From: Achromobacter insolitus | GTDB taxonomy: Bacteria; Pseudomonadota; Gammaproteobacteria; Burkholderiales; Burkholderiaceae_B | Direction: 5' to 3' | NCBI RefSeq assembly: GCF_002209555.1 | Contig: NZ_NJIF01000003.1 | Coordinates: 620,001-684,000, forward strand | Length of the DNA: 64,000 nucleotides | Notes under the pieces: generated by a model | The model's input: the letters and a program-made list of their open reading frames with translations, nothing else | Told to the model about the DNA's origin: nothing | The model's database searches: none | Translations under genes and position numbers: made by a program | Part shown: positions 1 through 8,084 of the stretch, piece by piece | Layout of the letters: each line of letters starts with the position of its first letter | How positions within the stretch are numbered: position 1 is the stretch's first letter

Positions 1-143
1 TCCACCTAGTACCTCTCCTGTAAAAAGCCGCCCGGGCGCGCCGCCGATAACGACGGCCGGACGATAACGGCATCTTAGATTCCGCCATTTGAGATAACTA
101 GCGTGTAAAAATGAACATCTTTAATATCTTGAATGGGATAATC

Positions 144-1061
144 ATGCGTGCTGCGCTGGACCTGAATACCGTGCGCGTCTATGCGGCCGTCGTCGACGAA
201 CAGAGCTTCGCAGGCGCGGCGCGCGCGCTGGACCTGCCTGCGTCCAACGTCAGCCGGCACGTCGCCTCGTTGGAACGCAGGTTAGGTGTCCGGCTGCTGG
301 AACGCAGCACCCGCCACTTGCGCATGACCGAGGCGGGCCGGCTCCTGTACGAACGCGCCAAACCCTTGCTGGACGCGCTGCTCGCTACCGAGGAAGAACT
401 CGGCGCCGTCCAGCGCGAGCTGAGCGGTCCCTTGAAAATGTGCATGCCCGGCGAAGCGCCCCGATTGCTGGCGCCCATCCTGGCCGAATTCTGCAGCCTG
501 CATCCCGGCGTGGAACTGGAATGCGATACGCGCATGAGCGGGCTGGAAGCGCTGCGCGAAGAAGACATCGACCTCTCCATCATTTTCCATCGCGGGCGAC
601 AGGACGACAGCGCTTTCATCACCCGCGAACTGGCCACGCTGCCCAGTATCGTGGTCGCCGCGCCCAGCTTGCTTGCCCGGACCGGCACGCCGCGCCATAC
701 GCGCGAACTCAAATCACTGCCCTGCATCACCACGCTGAGCGCGCTGAATGGCCAACCCTGGCAATTCATTGACGCCGCCGGCGACATCGTCAAAGTCCCG
801 GTCCGCAGCCGCTACCGTGTAAACAGCGGCGAACTCGCAGGCGCGGGCGCGCGCCAAGGCATAGGCTTCGCGATATTGGCCGCCTTTTCCTGCCAGGAAG
901 AGCTGGCCGCCGGACGCCTGGTGGAAGTACCGCTGGATCTGCGGCCGGCGCCATTGCAACTGCTGGCGGCTTACAACCACAGGCACTCGGTGACTGCGCG
1001 CGTGCGAGCACTATTGGAGTTGATGCAGCAGCGGTTGAACGAAGCAGGAGACGGTTCGTGA
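144..1061 (+). CDS. LysR-family transcriptional regulator
   Basis: This is a 305-aa LysR-type regulator, expected to be cytoplasmic. An N-terminal winged helix-turn-helix (about residues 5-65: the stretch QSFAGAARALDLPASNVSRH followed by LERRLGVRLLERSTR) precedes a substrate-binding effector domain. I chose the ATG at 144, which begins MRAALDLN, because LysR proteins normally start close to this point; an in-frame ATG at 111 would add 11 unusual residues. The gene runs convergently towards the iron-uptake operon, and its divergent partner, if any, lies left of the window. Its target and inducer cannot be deduced from this sequence. Confidence 0.88.
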   Translation: MRAALDLNTVRVYAAVVDEQSFAGAARALDLPASNVSRHVASLERRLGVRLLERSTRHLRMTEAGRLLYERAKPLLDALLATEEELGAVQRELSGPLKMCMPGEAPRLLAPILAEFCSLHPGVELECDTRMSGLEALREEDIDLSIIFHRGRQDDSAFITRELATLPSIVVAAPSLLARTGTPRHTRELKSLPCITTLSALNGQPWQFIDAAGDIVKVPVRSRYRVNSGELAGAGARQGIGFAILAAFSCQEELAAGRLVEVPLDLRPAPLQLLAAYNHRHSVTARVRALLELMQQRLNEAGDGS

Positions 1062-1087
1062 CCAGCCCGTTCCGACACACCGCCGCG

Positions 1088-1113
1088 GGGGATGGATGCA
1101 GCGCCTCATCCCC
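1088..1113. terminator. Candidate terminator between convergent genes
   Basis: A perfect 7-bp inverted repeat (GGGGATG and CATCCCC, 12-nt loop) lies in the 59-bp gap between the LysR gene on the plus strand and the PepSY gene on the minus strand. There is no clear T-run, so this rests on position and symmetry. Confidence 0.4.
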
Positions 1114-1120
1114 AACAAGC

Positions 1121-3022
1121 TCATCGCCACGTTCCCAACCACAGCAGCACCGCAGCTGACGCCACACAGGCCATGGCAAGCAGCCACCACGCCCTCCCCG
1201 CGCTACGGGTGGCGAACACCCCCACCGCCACCGCGGTGTACACGGCAAAGCTCAACAACGAGCTGGCCAGTACGCCTACCGCCGAGGATGCGCCAGCCAC
1301 CGCCGGCAAGGTCAGCGCCAACGCCGACATCGCCAGGGCGGACACCGCATACCCGCCCACGGCCGCCGCCAACACACGGCTGGCGACTTCCCATCGATCG
1401 CTTGCCACGGGCAGGCTGCTATCCCGTGGCTTGCGTAACGGCTGTACGACAGCGGCCGGCGCGTCCTTCCAGTGCCGCCGCAGGGTGCAGGCCATATAGG
1501 CCAGCAACATGCCGAACACGAACGCCGTGAGCTCTACTGCCGCTTGCTGACCGTCGCCGCTTGCGGCATAGACCCACGCATGCCGGCCCGTCGTCACCCA
1601 GTTCAATATCGGCAATCCCAGGCACAACAGTGCCGCCGCTGCCAGTTGCTCGATCCATGCCCGGCGAGGCGGACGCCACATGGCGTGGACCCATGTAGCA
1701 GCCCAAACGCCGAAGAAAACGCGGATCTCCCAGGCGCTGCGTTCCGGCCAGGCCACCGGGATCAGCCTGTTGCCATAGAAATAGGCAATGCTTGCCAGCA
1801 CAATGCCAGCCAGCGCCGTCACGTTCAAGGCCTCGATACAACGATAGACCCGCGCCGTGGCACCGCCGAATTCATACTCGCTCTTCTTGCGCCGCTTGAT
1901 GGAGAAGAGCAGCGTGCCGGTGGCGATCATGGCGGTGCCCATCAAGCCGCTGAACAAGTACAACCACTTGATCGTCCACCCGCCGAAGTCCGCCTTATGC
2001 AAGGCTTCAATGGTCTCGTGGACCTGCTTGGCTTCCAACCGCCCGTGATGCGCCGGCAGTAGCCGCACGACCACTCCGCTTTCCGCATCGAAAGCGACCT
2101 GGCTGACCCCGGTGAGCAACTGCGGCGCCCCGGCAGCCAAGGACTTTCGCCCCGCCACCAGCACGACGCTGCGCGCGTCGCCCGGACGATCGATCGTTAT
2201 CCGCGCTGCTTCCTGTCCGGTAAGTTCGCGAGCTCTCAGCAGCAGTGGGCCCAGATCCGGGTATCCGCCGCGGCCCGGTCCCGCGATGCGAGGGTCCGGG
2301 GCCACTGGCGCCAATTCGGCCTGGTAACGCCGATAGGCGCCCGCATCGCCGCCATATGCGGCGTGCAAAGGCCACGGCATATAACTGGTATAGAAAAACG
2401 CCAGCCCGGTGTAGCCGATCATGAACAGAAACGGCAACGTCAGCACGGCGGTCGCGTTGTGCGCGTCCAGCCAGCTGCGCAGCCCCTTGCCGGGACGGAA
2501 GGTGAAAAAGTCCTTGAAGATGCGCTTGTGCACCACCACGCCGCACACCAGTGCGACCAACATGCACATGGATATCCAGCCCACCAGCCAATAGCCCGGC
2601 AAGCCGCCATGCAAGGTGTAGTGAAAGGACATGAAATGACGGCCGCCCTCGGTATGGCGTATTTGTGGTGGCGCCTGCAGGGCACCCGTGCGGGCGTTCA
2701 ACCAGATTTCCTGGGGCGGCCCGTCGCCCGTGCGCCAGGACAGTTGCGCCGGCCATCCAGGTCTGACGGGCAAGACGATTTCCCAGGAGGGAGCCGCCGC
2801 GGCGCGAGATGACAGTTCCTGCGTTGCACGGGCGAGCCACTGACCGGCGTGCGCGCCCGCAGACGCGGTGTCTTCCGGGGGGCCCGCTTCCATCCAGCGC
2901 GTGATGGGTTCCCGAAAGACACTGAGCGTGCCCGTCAGGAAAATCGCGCACAGCAACCAACCGCAGGTCAGGCCGCACCAGGTATGCAGCCAGGACATGC
3001 TCTGGCGGAATCCCCCCTTCAC
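1121..3022 (-). CDS. PepSY-associated membrane protein with C-terminal DUF3649-like domain
   Basis: This is a 633-aa inner-membrane protein of the PepSY_TM iron-regulated family, the last gene of the TonB-receptor operon (49 bp downstream of the receptor). It starts MKGGFRQSMSWLHTW and continues with a hydrophobic helix and the family's TGTLSVFREPITRWM region. Further on it has HYTLHGGLPGYWLVG, HKRIFKDFFTFRPGKG and more membrane helices. PepSY_TM proteins are usually about 500-540 aa. The last 100 residues or so form an extra four-helix segment after a cytoplasmic linker (around RKPRDSSLPVASDRWE) and resemble the small DUF3649 iron-uptake membrane protein, normally a separate gene next to PepSY. 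I therefore read it as a fusion. A role in ferric-siderophore reduction or release is inferred from context. Confidence 0.85.
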   Translation of the reverse strand: MKGGFRQSMSWLHTWCGLTCGWLLCAIFLTGTLSVFREPITRWMEAGPPEDTASAGAHAGQWLARATQELSSRAAAAPSWEIVLPVRPGWPAQLSWRTGDGPPQEIWLNARTGALQAPPQIRHTEGGRHFMSFHYTLHGGLPGYWLVGWISMCMLVALVCGVVVHKRIFKDFFTFRPGKGLRSWLDAHNATAVLTLPFLFMIGYTGLAFFYTSYMPWPLHAAYGGDAGAYRRYQAELAPVAPDPRIAGPGRGGYPDLGPLLLRARELTGQEAARITIDRPGDARSVVLVAGRKSLAAGAPQLLTGVSQVAFDAESGVVVRLLPAHHGRLEAKQVHETIEALHKADFGGWTIKWLYLFSGLMGTAMIATGTLLFSIKRRKKSEYEFGGATARVYRCIEALNVTALAGIVLASIAYFYGNRLIPVAWPERSAWEIRVFFGVWAATWVHAMWRPPRRAWIEQLAAAALLCLGLPILNWVTTGRHAWVYAASGDGQQAAVELTAFVFGMLLAYMACTLRRHWKDAPAAVVQPLRKPRDSSLPVASDRWEVASRVLAAAVGGYAVSALAMSALALTLPAVAGASSAVGVLASSLLSFAVYTAVAVGVFATRSAGRAWWLLAMACVASAAVLLWLGTWR

Positions 3023-3071
3023 GCGAGTGCCTGCCAGCGGCCGCGAGCCTGAGCCGCCGCTTTGCCGCCGA

Positions 3072-5546
3072 TCACAACGTGCCCCGCAAGGTCAGCATGA
3101 CGTTGCGCGGTTCGCCATAATGGTTGCCGCGGCGGATCTGGCTCACCATGCCGTAATAGTCTTTGTCGAATACGTTCGCCACGTTCAGGCTGGCGGACCA
3201 GTGCTTGTTGATCCGATAGCCTGCGCGCAAATCCCACACCGCGCGACCGGGTGCGCCCATGCGCACCGACGTGTCGTCGTAGGCTTTGTAGGAATAGCCG
3301 CTTTGCGCCGACACGCCGCCACCGACGCTGAAGGCATTCCAGCGGCCAGGCAGCTGATACGTCGTGGACAGGCGGAACAGATGCCGCGGGGTCTCCGCGC
3401 TGATGGTCTCGCCTTCATCGTCGCGGCTGGTGACATAGGTGTAGCCAGCCATCACCTGCCAGCCCGGCGACAGTTCACCGCTGGCTTCCAGTTCGAAGCC
3501 CTTGCTGCGCAGCGTGCCGCCATTGCGATAGCAATTGGGCGAGGCCAGCGATCCCGGGCAGCTTCCGGTGGCGGCGATGTCCTCCACCGCAATGCCCGTC
3601 TTTTTCACCGCGAACACCGCCGCGGACACGTTCAGGCGTCCGTCGTAGAGTTCGCCCTTCACGCCCGCCTCGTAGTTGGCGCCGATGGACGGGTCCAGCG
3701 GCTTGCCCGAAGAGGTGACATAGGTGCTCTGCGGCTGGTAGGTGTCCGCATAGCTGGTGTAGACCGACCATTGCTGGTCCAGGTCGTAGACCAGTCCGGC
3801 ATAGGGCGTGAATTCATGCCTCTGCTCATAGTCCCGGCTTCTCGCGCCCGTCAACCCATCGTCGGACCGGTACTTCAGCCAGCTGAACTTGCCGCCCAGC
3901 AGCAGGTGCAGCGGGTCCGCCAATTGCAGGCGCATGCTGCCATACAGGCTGGTCTGCTCCAGGCGCGACGTTTCCTTGCTGTCCCAGGCCGGACGCGTCG
4001 GCTCGGGGATGGAGGAATGGTCAGGGTCGTATACGTTGATGGGGGTATCGCTGTCCAGGCTGGCCGACTTCTGATTGACGCGTTGGCGCGACCAGCTAGT
4101 GCCGAGCAGGATCTGATGCGTGCCGCCCAGCGCCTGGAAACTGCCCGTGGTGTTCAGGTCGATGCCGTCGCTCTTGACGCGCGCATTGTTGAAATAGATG
4201 GTGTAGAAGCGCGAACCCACGCCGGTCACCCGATCCACGCCGCCGATCGGAATGGCCACGCGCTGATCCAGGTCGACCTCGGTATGGTTGAGCGAAAAGC
4301 GCGCTTTCCAGTCTTTGTCGAAGCGGTGCTCAGCCTCGGCGAACACTTCGTTCACCTGGCCCTTCTGCCGGTTCCAGTCCTGTATCAGCGAAGTCGAGCG
4401 CGAGACGTCCAGCGCGCCGCCGTCGGTGTACCGCGGCAGCCCAAACAGCCAGTAGCCGTCCGTGTCCGTGGCTTGGTGACGTGCGCCGAAGGTAAGCGTC
4501 GTGTCGCGCCCGATGTCGGCGTCGATCACTCCGTAGACCAGAGGCGATTTAGACTTCGTGCCATCGTAGAAGTAATGGCGGTCCTGGTAAGCGGTTACCA
4601 GGCGGCCGCGCACCGTGCCGGATTCATTGAGCGGGCCGCCACCGTCGAGCTCCATGCGGTAGTTGTCCCAGGAACCCACCGTCGTGGAACCTTCGAAATG
4701 GCCTTCGGCGCGCGGACGCTTGCGCACCATGTTGATCGCGCCGCTGGGATCCGCCGAGCCCAGCATCAGACCGGCGGCGCCGCGCAGCACTTCCACCCGG
4801 TCGAATACAGCGGTGTCGATGGGCAGCCAGCCCACCGGGGCATAGACCACGCCCGCCACACCGTCGACGAGGTAGTTGTTGTCGTCCACCGTGAAGCCGC
4901 GTATCGAGAACTTGTGGTTGCCGAAGTTTCTTGCCGTCTTGGTCACGCCGGTCGTCTGCGCCAGCGCCTCGTCCAATGTGGTCAGGTTCTTGTCGTCGAG
5001 CAGTTGGCGCGTGAGCACGCTGACTGATTGCGGCGTTTCCCTGACGGACTGCGTCATCTTGCTGATCGTGATGGCGTCGCTCGTGTATGAGCCGGTTCCT
5101 TCGGTGGTCGGATTGCCCACGCCGCTGCCAGTCACCGTCACGGATTGCAGGGTCACCGCAGCGCCCGAGGATTGCCCGACCACCGTCAAGGTATACACGT
5201 TCGGCCTGGCGCTGTTCACACGCACGTTCGTGCCGGCCAGCAATTGATCAAGCGCGTCCCGCGGCGTATAGCGGCCATTGAGTGCCGGGGCATGCTTGCC
5301 CGCCACCACCGCTTCATCAAACAGCACCTGATGCCGGGACTGCTCCGAAAACAGCCTCAAGGCGTGTTCCAGCGGCTGAGCTGGAATGCTGAAATCCACT
5401 TGCTCCGCCTGTGGCTGCGCGCGCACCGCAGCGGGCGACGCCAGGGCGGCCAATGCGCATGCCACCATCACCGGCATGACCTTCACCCGCATGCCTGCCA
5501 CCAACGCGCCGCCTGCAAGCGCGTCCTTCAACAATCCCCGTCCCAT
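3072..5546 (-). CDS. TonB-dependent siderophore receptor with STN signalling domain
   Basis: This is an 824-aa outer-membrane receptor of the FpvA/FoxA/FhuE type for a ferric siderophore. I chose the ATG at 5546 because it follows a GGAG Shine-Dalgarno at good spacing and gives a signal peptide ending near ALASPAAVRAQ; an upstream ATG at 5633 has neither. After the signal comes an STN (secretin/TonB N-terminal) domain, seen as DFSIPAQPLEHALRLFSEQS and RYTPRDALDQLLAGT, which marks receptors that signal to a FecR-type anti-sigma factor. The plug domain (SIRGFTVDDNNYLVDGV, RVEVLRGAAGLMLGSADPSG, INMVRKRP) and a long beta-barrel follow, ending GEPRNVMLTLRG. The sigma and anti-sigma genes lie directly upstream. 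The siderophore is unknown. Confidence 0.93.
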   Translation of the reverse strand: MGRGLLKDALAGGALVAGMRVKVMPVMVACALAALASPAAVRAQPQAEQVDFSIPAQPLEHALRLFSEQSRHQVLFDEAVVAGKHAPALNGRYTPRDALDQLLAGTNVRVNSARPNVYTLTVVGQSSGAAVTLQSVTVTGSGVGNPTTEGTGSYTSDAITISKMTQSVRETPQSVSVLTRQLLDDKNLTTLDEALAQTTGVTKTARNFGNHKFSIRGFTVDDNNYLVDGVAGVVYAPVGWLPIDTAVFDRVEVLRGAAGLMLGSADPSGAINMVRKRPRAEGHFEGSTTVGSWDNYRMELDGGGPLNESGTVRGRLVTAYQDRHYFYDGTKSKSPLVYGVIDADIGRDTTLTFGARHQATDTDGYWLFGLPRYTDGGALDVSRSTSLIQDWNRQKGQVNEVFAEAEHRFDKDWKARFSLNHTEVDLDQRVAIPIGGVDRVTGVGSRFYTIYFNNARVKSDGIDLNTTGSFQALGGTHQILLGTSWSRQRVNQKSASLDSDTPINVYDPDHSSIPEPTRPAWDSKETSRLEQTSLYGSMRLQLADPLHLLLGGKFSWLKYRSDDGLTGARSRDYEQRHEFTPYAGLVYDLDQQWSVYTSYADTYQPQSTYVTSSGKPLDPSIGANYEAGVKGELYDGRLNVSAAVFAVKKTGIAVEDIAATGSCPGSLASPNCYRNGGTLRSKGFELEASGELSPGWQVMAGYTYVTSRDDEGETISAETPRHLFRLSTTYQLPGRWNAFSVGGGVSAQSGYSYKAYDDTSVRMGAPGRAVWDLRAGYRINKHWSASLNVANVFDKDYYGMVSQIRRGNHYGEPRNVMLTLRGTL

Positions 5547-5666
5547 TCCCACTCCATCGTTGTTGGCCGCTACCGGCCTTGTGGGAGTAAACGGATTCCG
5601 GGACGAGATTGGGAACCCGCGTCCCGCACGCAAATAAAAATAATTTTCAGGTAGATGCCTGAACGC

Positions 5667-6731
5667 TCAGCGGCCCACGATGAGATAGCCGCCGTCAGGC
5701 GCACGCCTGACCTGCACCGGCAGCAGATCCGGCAAGGCTTCCAGGAATGCGGCGGGCGCATTGGTTGCGGCGAAGCCCGAGACGGGCAGGGATTTCAGAT
5801 CCGCGCTACCCAAGGCCACCGGCTTGCCCAGATACTGAGCCACCTCTTGCGCCACCTCGCCCAGCGGCGTGCGTCGGAACACCAGGCGTCCATTGCGCCA
5901 TCCGCCCACGCTGTCCGCCGCCGCCGCCACCGGCTGATAAGTCGCATCTCTTGCATCCACGGCCACGCCTTGATCGGCATTCAGCGACAGCTCCGACGCG
6001 GACCTGTCGCGATCGGGTTGCACGCGCACGCGGCCGTGCGCCACCTTGACGATGACGTCATCGGGAGTATTGCGCACATTGAAGGCGGTGCCCACCACGG
6101 TGATCCGGCTCAGCCGCGCATCCACGGTGAACGGACGGCCGGCATCCGGCGCCACATCGAAGAACCCTTCGCCCTGGTTCAGCACCAGCTCGCGGCGCCG
6201 CGGATAGTAGCGGACTTCCAGCGTACTGCCGAAATTCAACGCAACATGGGAGCCGTCGGGCAGGTCCAGCTGACGCACCTCTCCCGGCGCCGTGCTCACG
6301 CTCAGCACATAGCCGGGGGTATTGTCCCAGCGATACCAGCCGTAGCCGCCGCCCACGACCAGCGCGGCACAGGCGGTGGCGAACGCCTTGGAGAAAAGGG
6401 GTTGCCCCAGCAATGCGCCCCAGAATCCCGGCTGTGCGGCGCGGCGGCCGGGCGCCTGTCTCGAAGCGTTTCTCAGGAGGGGCCCGGGGCGACTGACAGC
6501 GGCCAGCCGGTCCGAGGCCAGGATGGGCCGGGGCGCCTGTGCCAGATCCTGCCAAGTCCGCGACACCCGTGCGTAGGCCTGCCGATGCCCCGGATTGGCG
6601 GCAAGCCAGGCATGCAGTTCCTGCTCATCCGCGGCCGACCAACTGGCGTCCTGGCGGCGCACCAGCCACTCGGCCGCGGCCTCATGCAAGGCGAGCGTGT
6701 CCGGGGAGGCGGAGGAAGACGAGTCGGTCAT
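5667..6731 (-). CDS. FecR-family anti-sigma factor
   Basis: This is a 354-aa single-pass inner-membrane sigma regulator. The cytoplasmic N-terminus (about 1-90) has the DUF4880 pattern, including EAAAEWLVRRQDASWSAADE and WLAANPGHRQAYARVSRTW. One hydrophobic segment near residues 105-130 is followed by the periplasmic FecR domain (LPDGSHVALNFGSTLEVRYY, GEGFFDVAPDAGRPFTV, GTAFNVR) and a C-terminal STN-like part. Its ATG overlaps the sigma-factor stop as ATGA, so the two are probably translationally coupled. In this family the periplasmic part touches the receptor's STN domain and relays siderophore occupancy to the sigma factor; that role is inferred from family and operon. Confidence 0.93.
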   Translation of the reverse strand: MTDSSSSASPDTLALHEAAAEWLVRRQDASWSAADEQELHAWLAANPGHRQAYARVSRTWQDLAQAPRPILASDRLAAVSRPGPLLRNASRQAPGRRAAQPGFWGALLGQPLFSKAFATACAALVVGGGYGWYRWDNTPGYVLSVSTAPGEVRQLDLPDGSHVALNFGSTLEVRYYPRRRELVLNQGEGFFDVAPDAGRPFTVDARLSRITVVGTAFNVRNTPDDVIVKVAHGRVRVQPDRDRSASELSLNADQGVAVDARDATYQPVAAAADSVGGWRNGRLVFRRTPLGEVAQEVAQYLGKPVALGSADLKSLPVSGFAATNAPAAFLEALPDLLPVQVRRAPDGGYLIVGR

Positions 6732-7396
6732 GACAAGGCAGAGTCGCTATTGTTGTTATTGTCCAGGCCGGCGTCACCAGCGCAGGGCCGATGCAATTGC
6801 TGCATCTGCGCAACCGTAGCATAGTGCACCCGGACCTCGCAGTAGGCGATCGCCCGCGCCAGATGCTTGACCACCATGCGCCGCGAGATCTGCATGCGGA
6901 CGGCCACTTCGTCCTGTGTGAGACCGTCGAAACGGCTCAGCACAAAGGCTACGCGCTGGCGTTCGGGAAGTTCATTCAATGCCTCGCCCAGCCGTTGCAA
7001 ACGTTGCTGGTGCGCCGCTGCGTGCATGGGACAAGAAGCATCGTCCGCCACCAAGGCCTGCCCACCCTCTTCCGCCTCATCAAATGGCACTGTCTGCAGG
7101 CGCCGGCCCGCTTTGCGCTCGCGGAATTCGTCCGCTACGCCGTTCAGCACCGTCCTGCGCAGGTACGCACCCTGTTCATCGGAAGAATCCAGCGCAGGAT
7201 TGGCCGCCACCCATTTGACGACGCCATCGTGCAGCGCGTCCTCCGCGCTGCCGATGCTGCCCTTGAAGCGGGCCAGGCCGCGCATGATCGGCAAGCGCCA
7301 GCGCGAATAGGCTTTGGCGATCGCGCTGGCGTTTCCGTTCTTGTCGTCGGCGGATGCGGGCGTCGTGCTGGACACCAGCAAAGGGTTGCGGCTCAT
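6728..7396 (-). CDS. FecI-like ECF sigma factor
   Basis: This 222-aa RNA polymerase sigma-70 factor of the ECF class is the first gene of the iron-uptake operon. Region 2 lies around RGLARFKGSIGSAEDALHDG. Region 4 (NELPERQRVAFVLSRFDGLT, then a helix-turn-helix in DEVAVRMQISRRMVVKHLAR) closely fits FecI-type factors. The C-terminus carries an unusual Asn-rich tail (DNNNNSD). I place the start at the ATG at 7396 (MSRNPLL). The longer reading from 7489 runs through the promoter and Fur-like box, so it is unlikely. Expected role: transcription of the receptor gene when siderophore is bound. Confidence 0.9.
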   Translation of the reverse strand: MSRNPLLVSSTTPASADDKNGNASAIAKAYSRWRLPIMRGLARFKGSIGSAEDALHDGVVKWVAANPALDSSDEQGAYLRRTVLNGVADEFRERKAGRRLQTVPFDEAEEGGQALVADDASCPMHAAAHQQRLQRLGEALNELPERQRVAFVLSRFDGLTQDEVAVRMQISRRMVVKHLARAIAYCEVRVHYATVAQMQQLHRPCAGDAGLDNNNNSDSALS

Positions 7397-7424
7397 GCGG
7401 CGCGGGTCGTTTGAAAGTGGTCGG

Positions 7425-7453
7425 ATTGTACTGAGATACATTCTCAATCGCAA
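7425..7453 (-). promoter_or_regulatory. Sigma-70 promoter with Fur-like box for the iron operon
   Basis: On the minus strand TTGCGA (7453-7448) and TACAAT (7430-7425) are separated by exactly 17 bp. That spacer holds TGAGAATGTATCTCA (7446-7432), a 7-1-7 palindrome resembling a half-length Fur box. Predicted transcription begins about 20 nt upstream of the sigma-factor ATG. Iron repression by Fur is inferred. Confidence 0.7.
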
Positions 7454-7507
7454 TCTCAATGCAAAGCGCCCTTGCCGCTCATCAATCAAGCACCCAAGCC
7501 GCGCGGC

Positions 7508-7975
7508 TCAAGGAGCCACTTGATACCCCCGCTGCTGCATGCAGTTGCTATACGCGGAGGCCGCAGCCGCATTCTGCTGCGACGCTTCGGCGCGATCCTG
7601 GCGGCGGTCCTGGCGTTGCCGCGAACCGCCCACGACCATGCCTGCGGCCGCCGCGTCTTTCGCCTGGTTCTGCCGGTACTGCTGCTTGGCGTCGTCGCTC
7701 ATCCGGTCGTAGACCTCCTCATGCTGATTGCCGCGCGCGCCAGCTACCGCCGCACCCGCTGCCGCGCCCGCGGCGGCGCCACGGACCCGGCCGCCGGATT
7801 TAGGATCGTTCGTGCTGGCGCTGGCGCCGCTGCCTGCCAGAGCCTGGCATGCGCTGATGTCCTGCTGGGTGGTTTGGGGCGACTGGCCTTTGAGCGGCGT
7901 CACTGTCTGGGCGGCCGCGCACAGGCAGAACAGGGAAAGTAGCGTCGCGGTACAGGGGCGTATGGACTTTTTCAT
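7508..7975 (-). CDS. Exported glycine-zipper protein
   Basis: This 155-aa protein of unknown exact role is predicted to reach the periplasm or outer membrane. I chose the ATG at 7975 (MKKSIRPC) because GGAG stands six bases upstream; the signal peptide has its core at TATLLSLFCLCAAAQ. The middle has a glycine/alanine zipper (GGRVRGAAAGAAAGAAVAGA). It is followed by a charged stretch with HEEVYDRMSDDAKQQYRQNQ and a C-terminal NCMQQRGYQV motif, common at the end of small YMGG/glycine-zipper envelope proteins. A strict lipobox is not evident. It stands alone, 110 bp downstream of the GAF-domain gene. Confidence 0.8.
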   Translation of the reverse strand: MKKSIRPCTATLLSLFCLCAAAQTVTPLKGQSPQTTQQDISACQALAGSGASASTNDPKSGGRVRGAAAGAAAGAAVAGARGNQHEEVYDRMSDDAKQQYRQNQAKDAAAAGMVVGGSRQRQDRRQDRAEASQQNAAAASAYSNCMQQRGYQVAP

Positions 7976-8084
7976 GAAAAACTCCATTGATGTTGGGAGC
8001 CCTCGGCATTTCAGTGTAGCTCTGCCTGCCCGGCCGCAATACGCGTACTCGTCAGCCAGAAACAAGTCTTTCCCGTTCCCGAAA

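Noticed and set aside
1-143. Gene at the left edge
   Set aside because: The only open frame (75-260, minus) is a shadow of the LysR gene. Nothing else is supported before the LysR start.
2868-5027. 719-aa open frame on the plus strand
   Set aside because: It lies antisense to the PepSY and TonB-receptor genes, which have clear family motifs. The translation is His/Arg/Gln-rich low complexity, typical of a shadow frame in GC-rich DNA.
5634-5666. ECF-type promoter in front of the TonB receptor
   Set aside because: The stretch is AT-rich and well placed, but I could not fit a convincing FecI/PvdS-type -35 and -10 pair.
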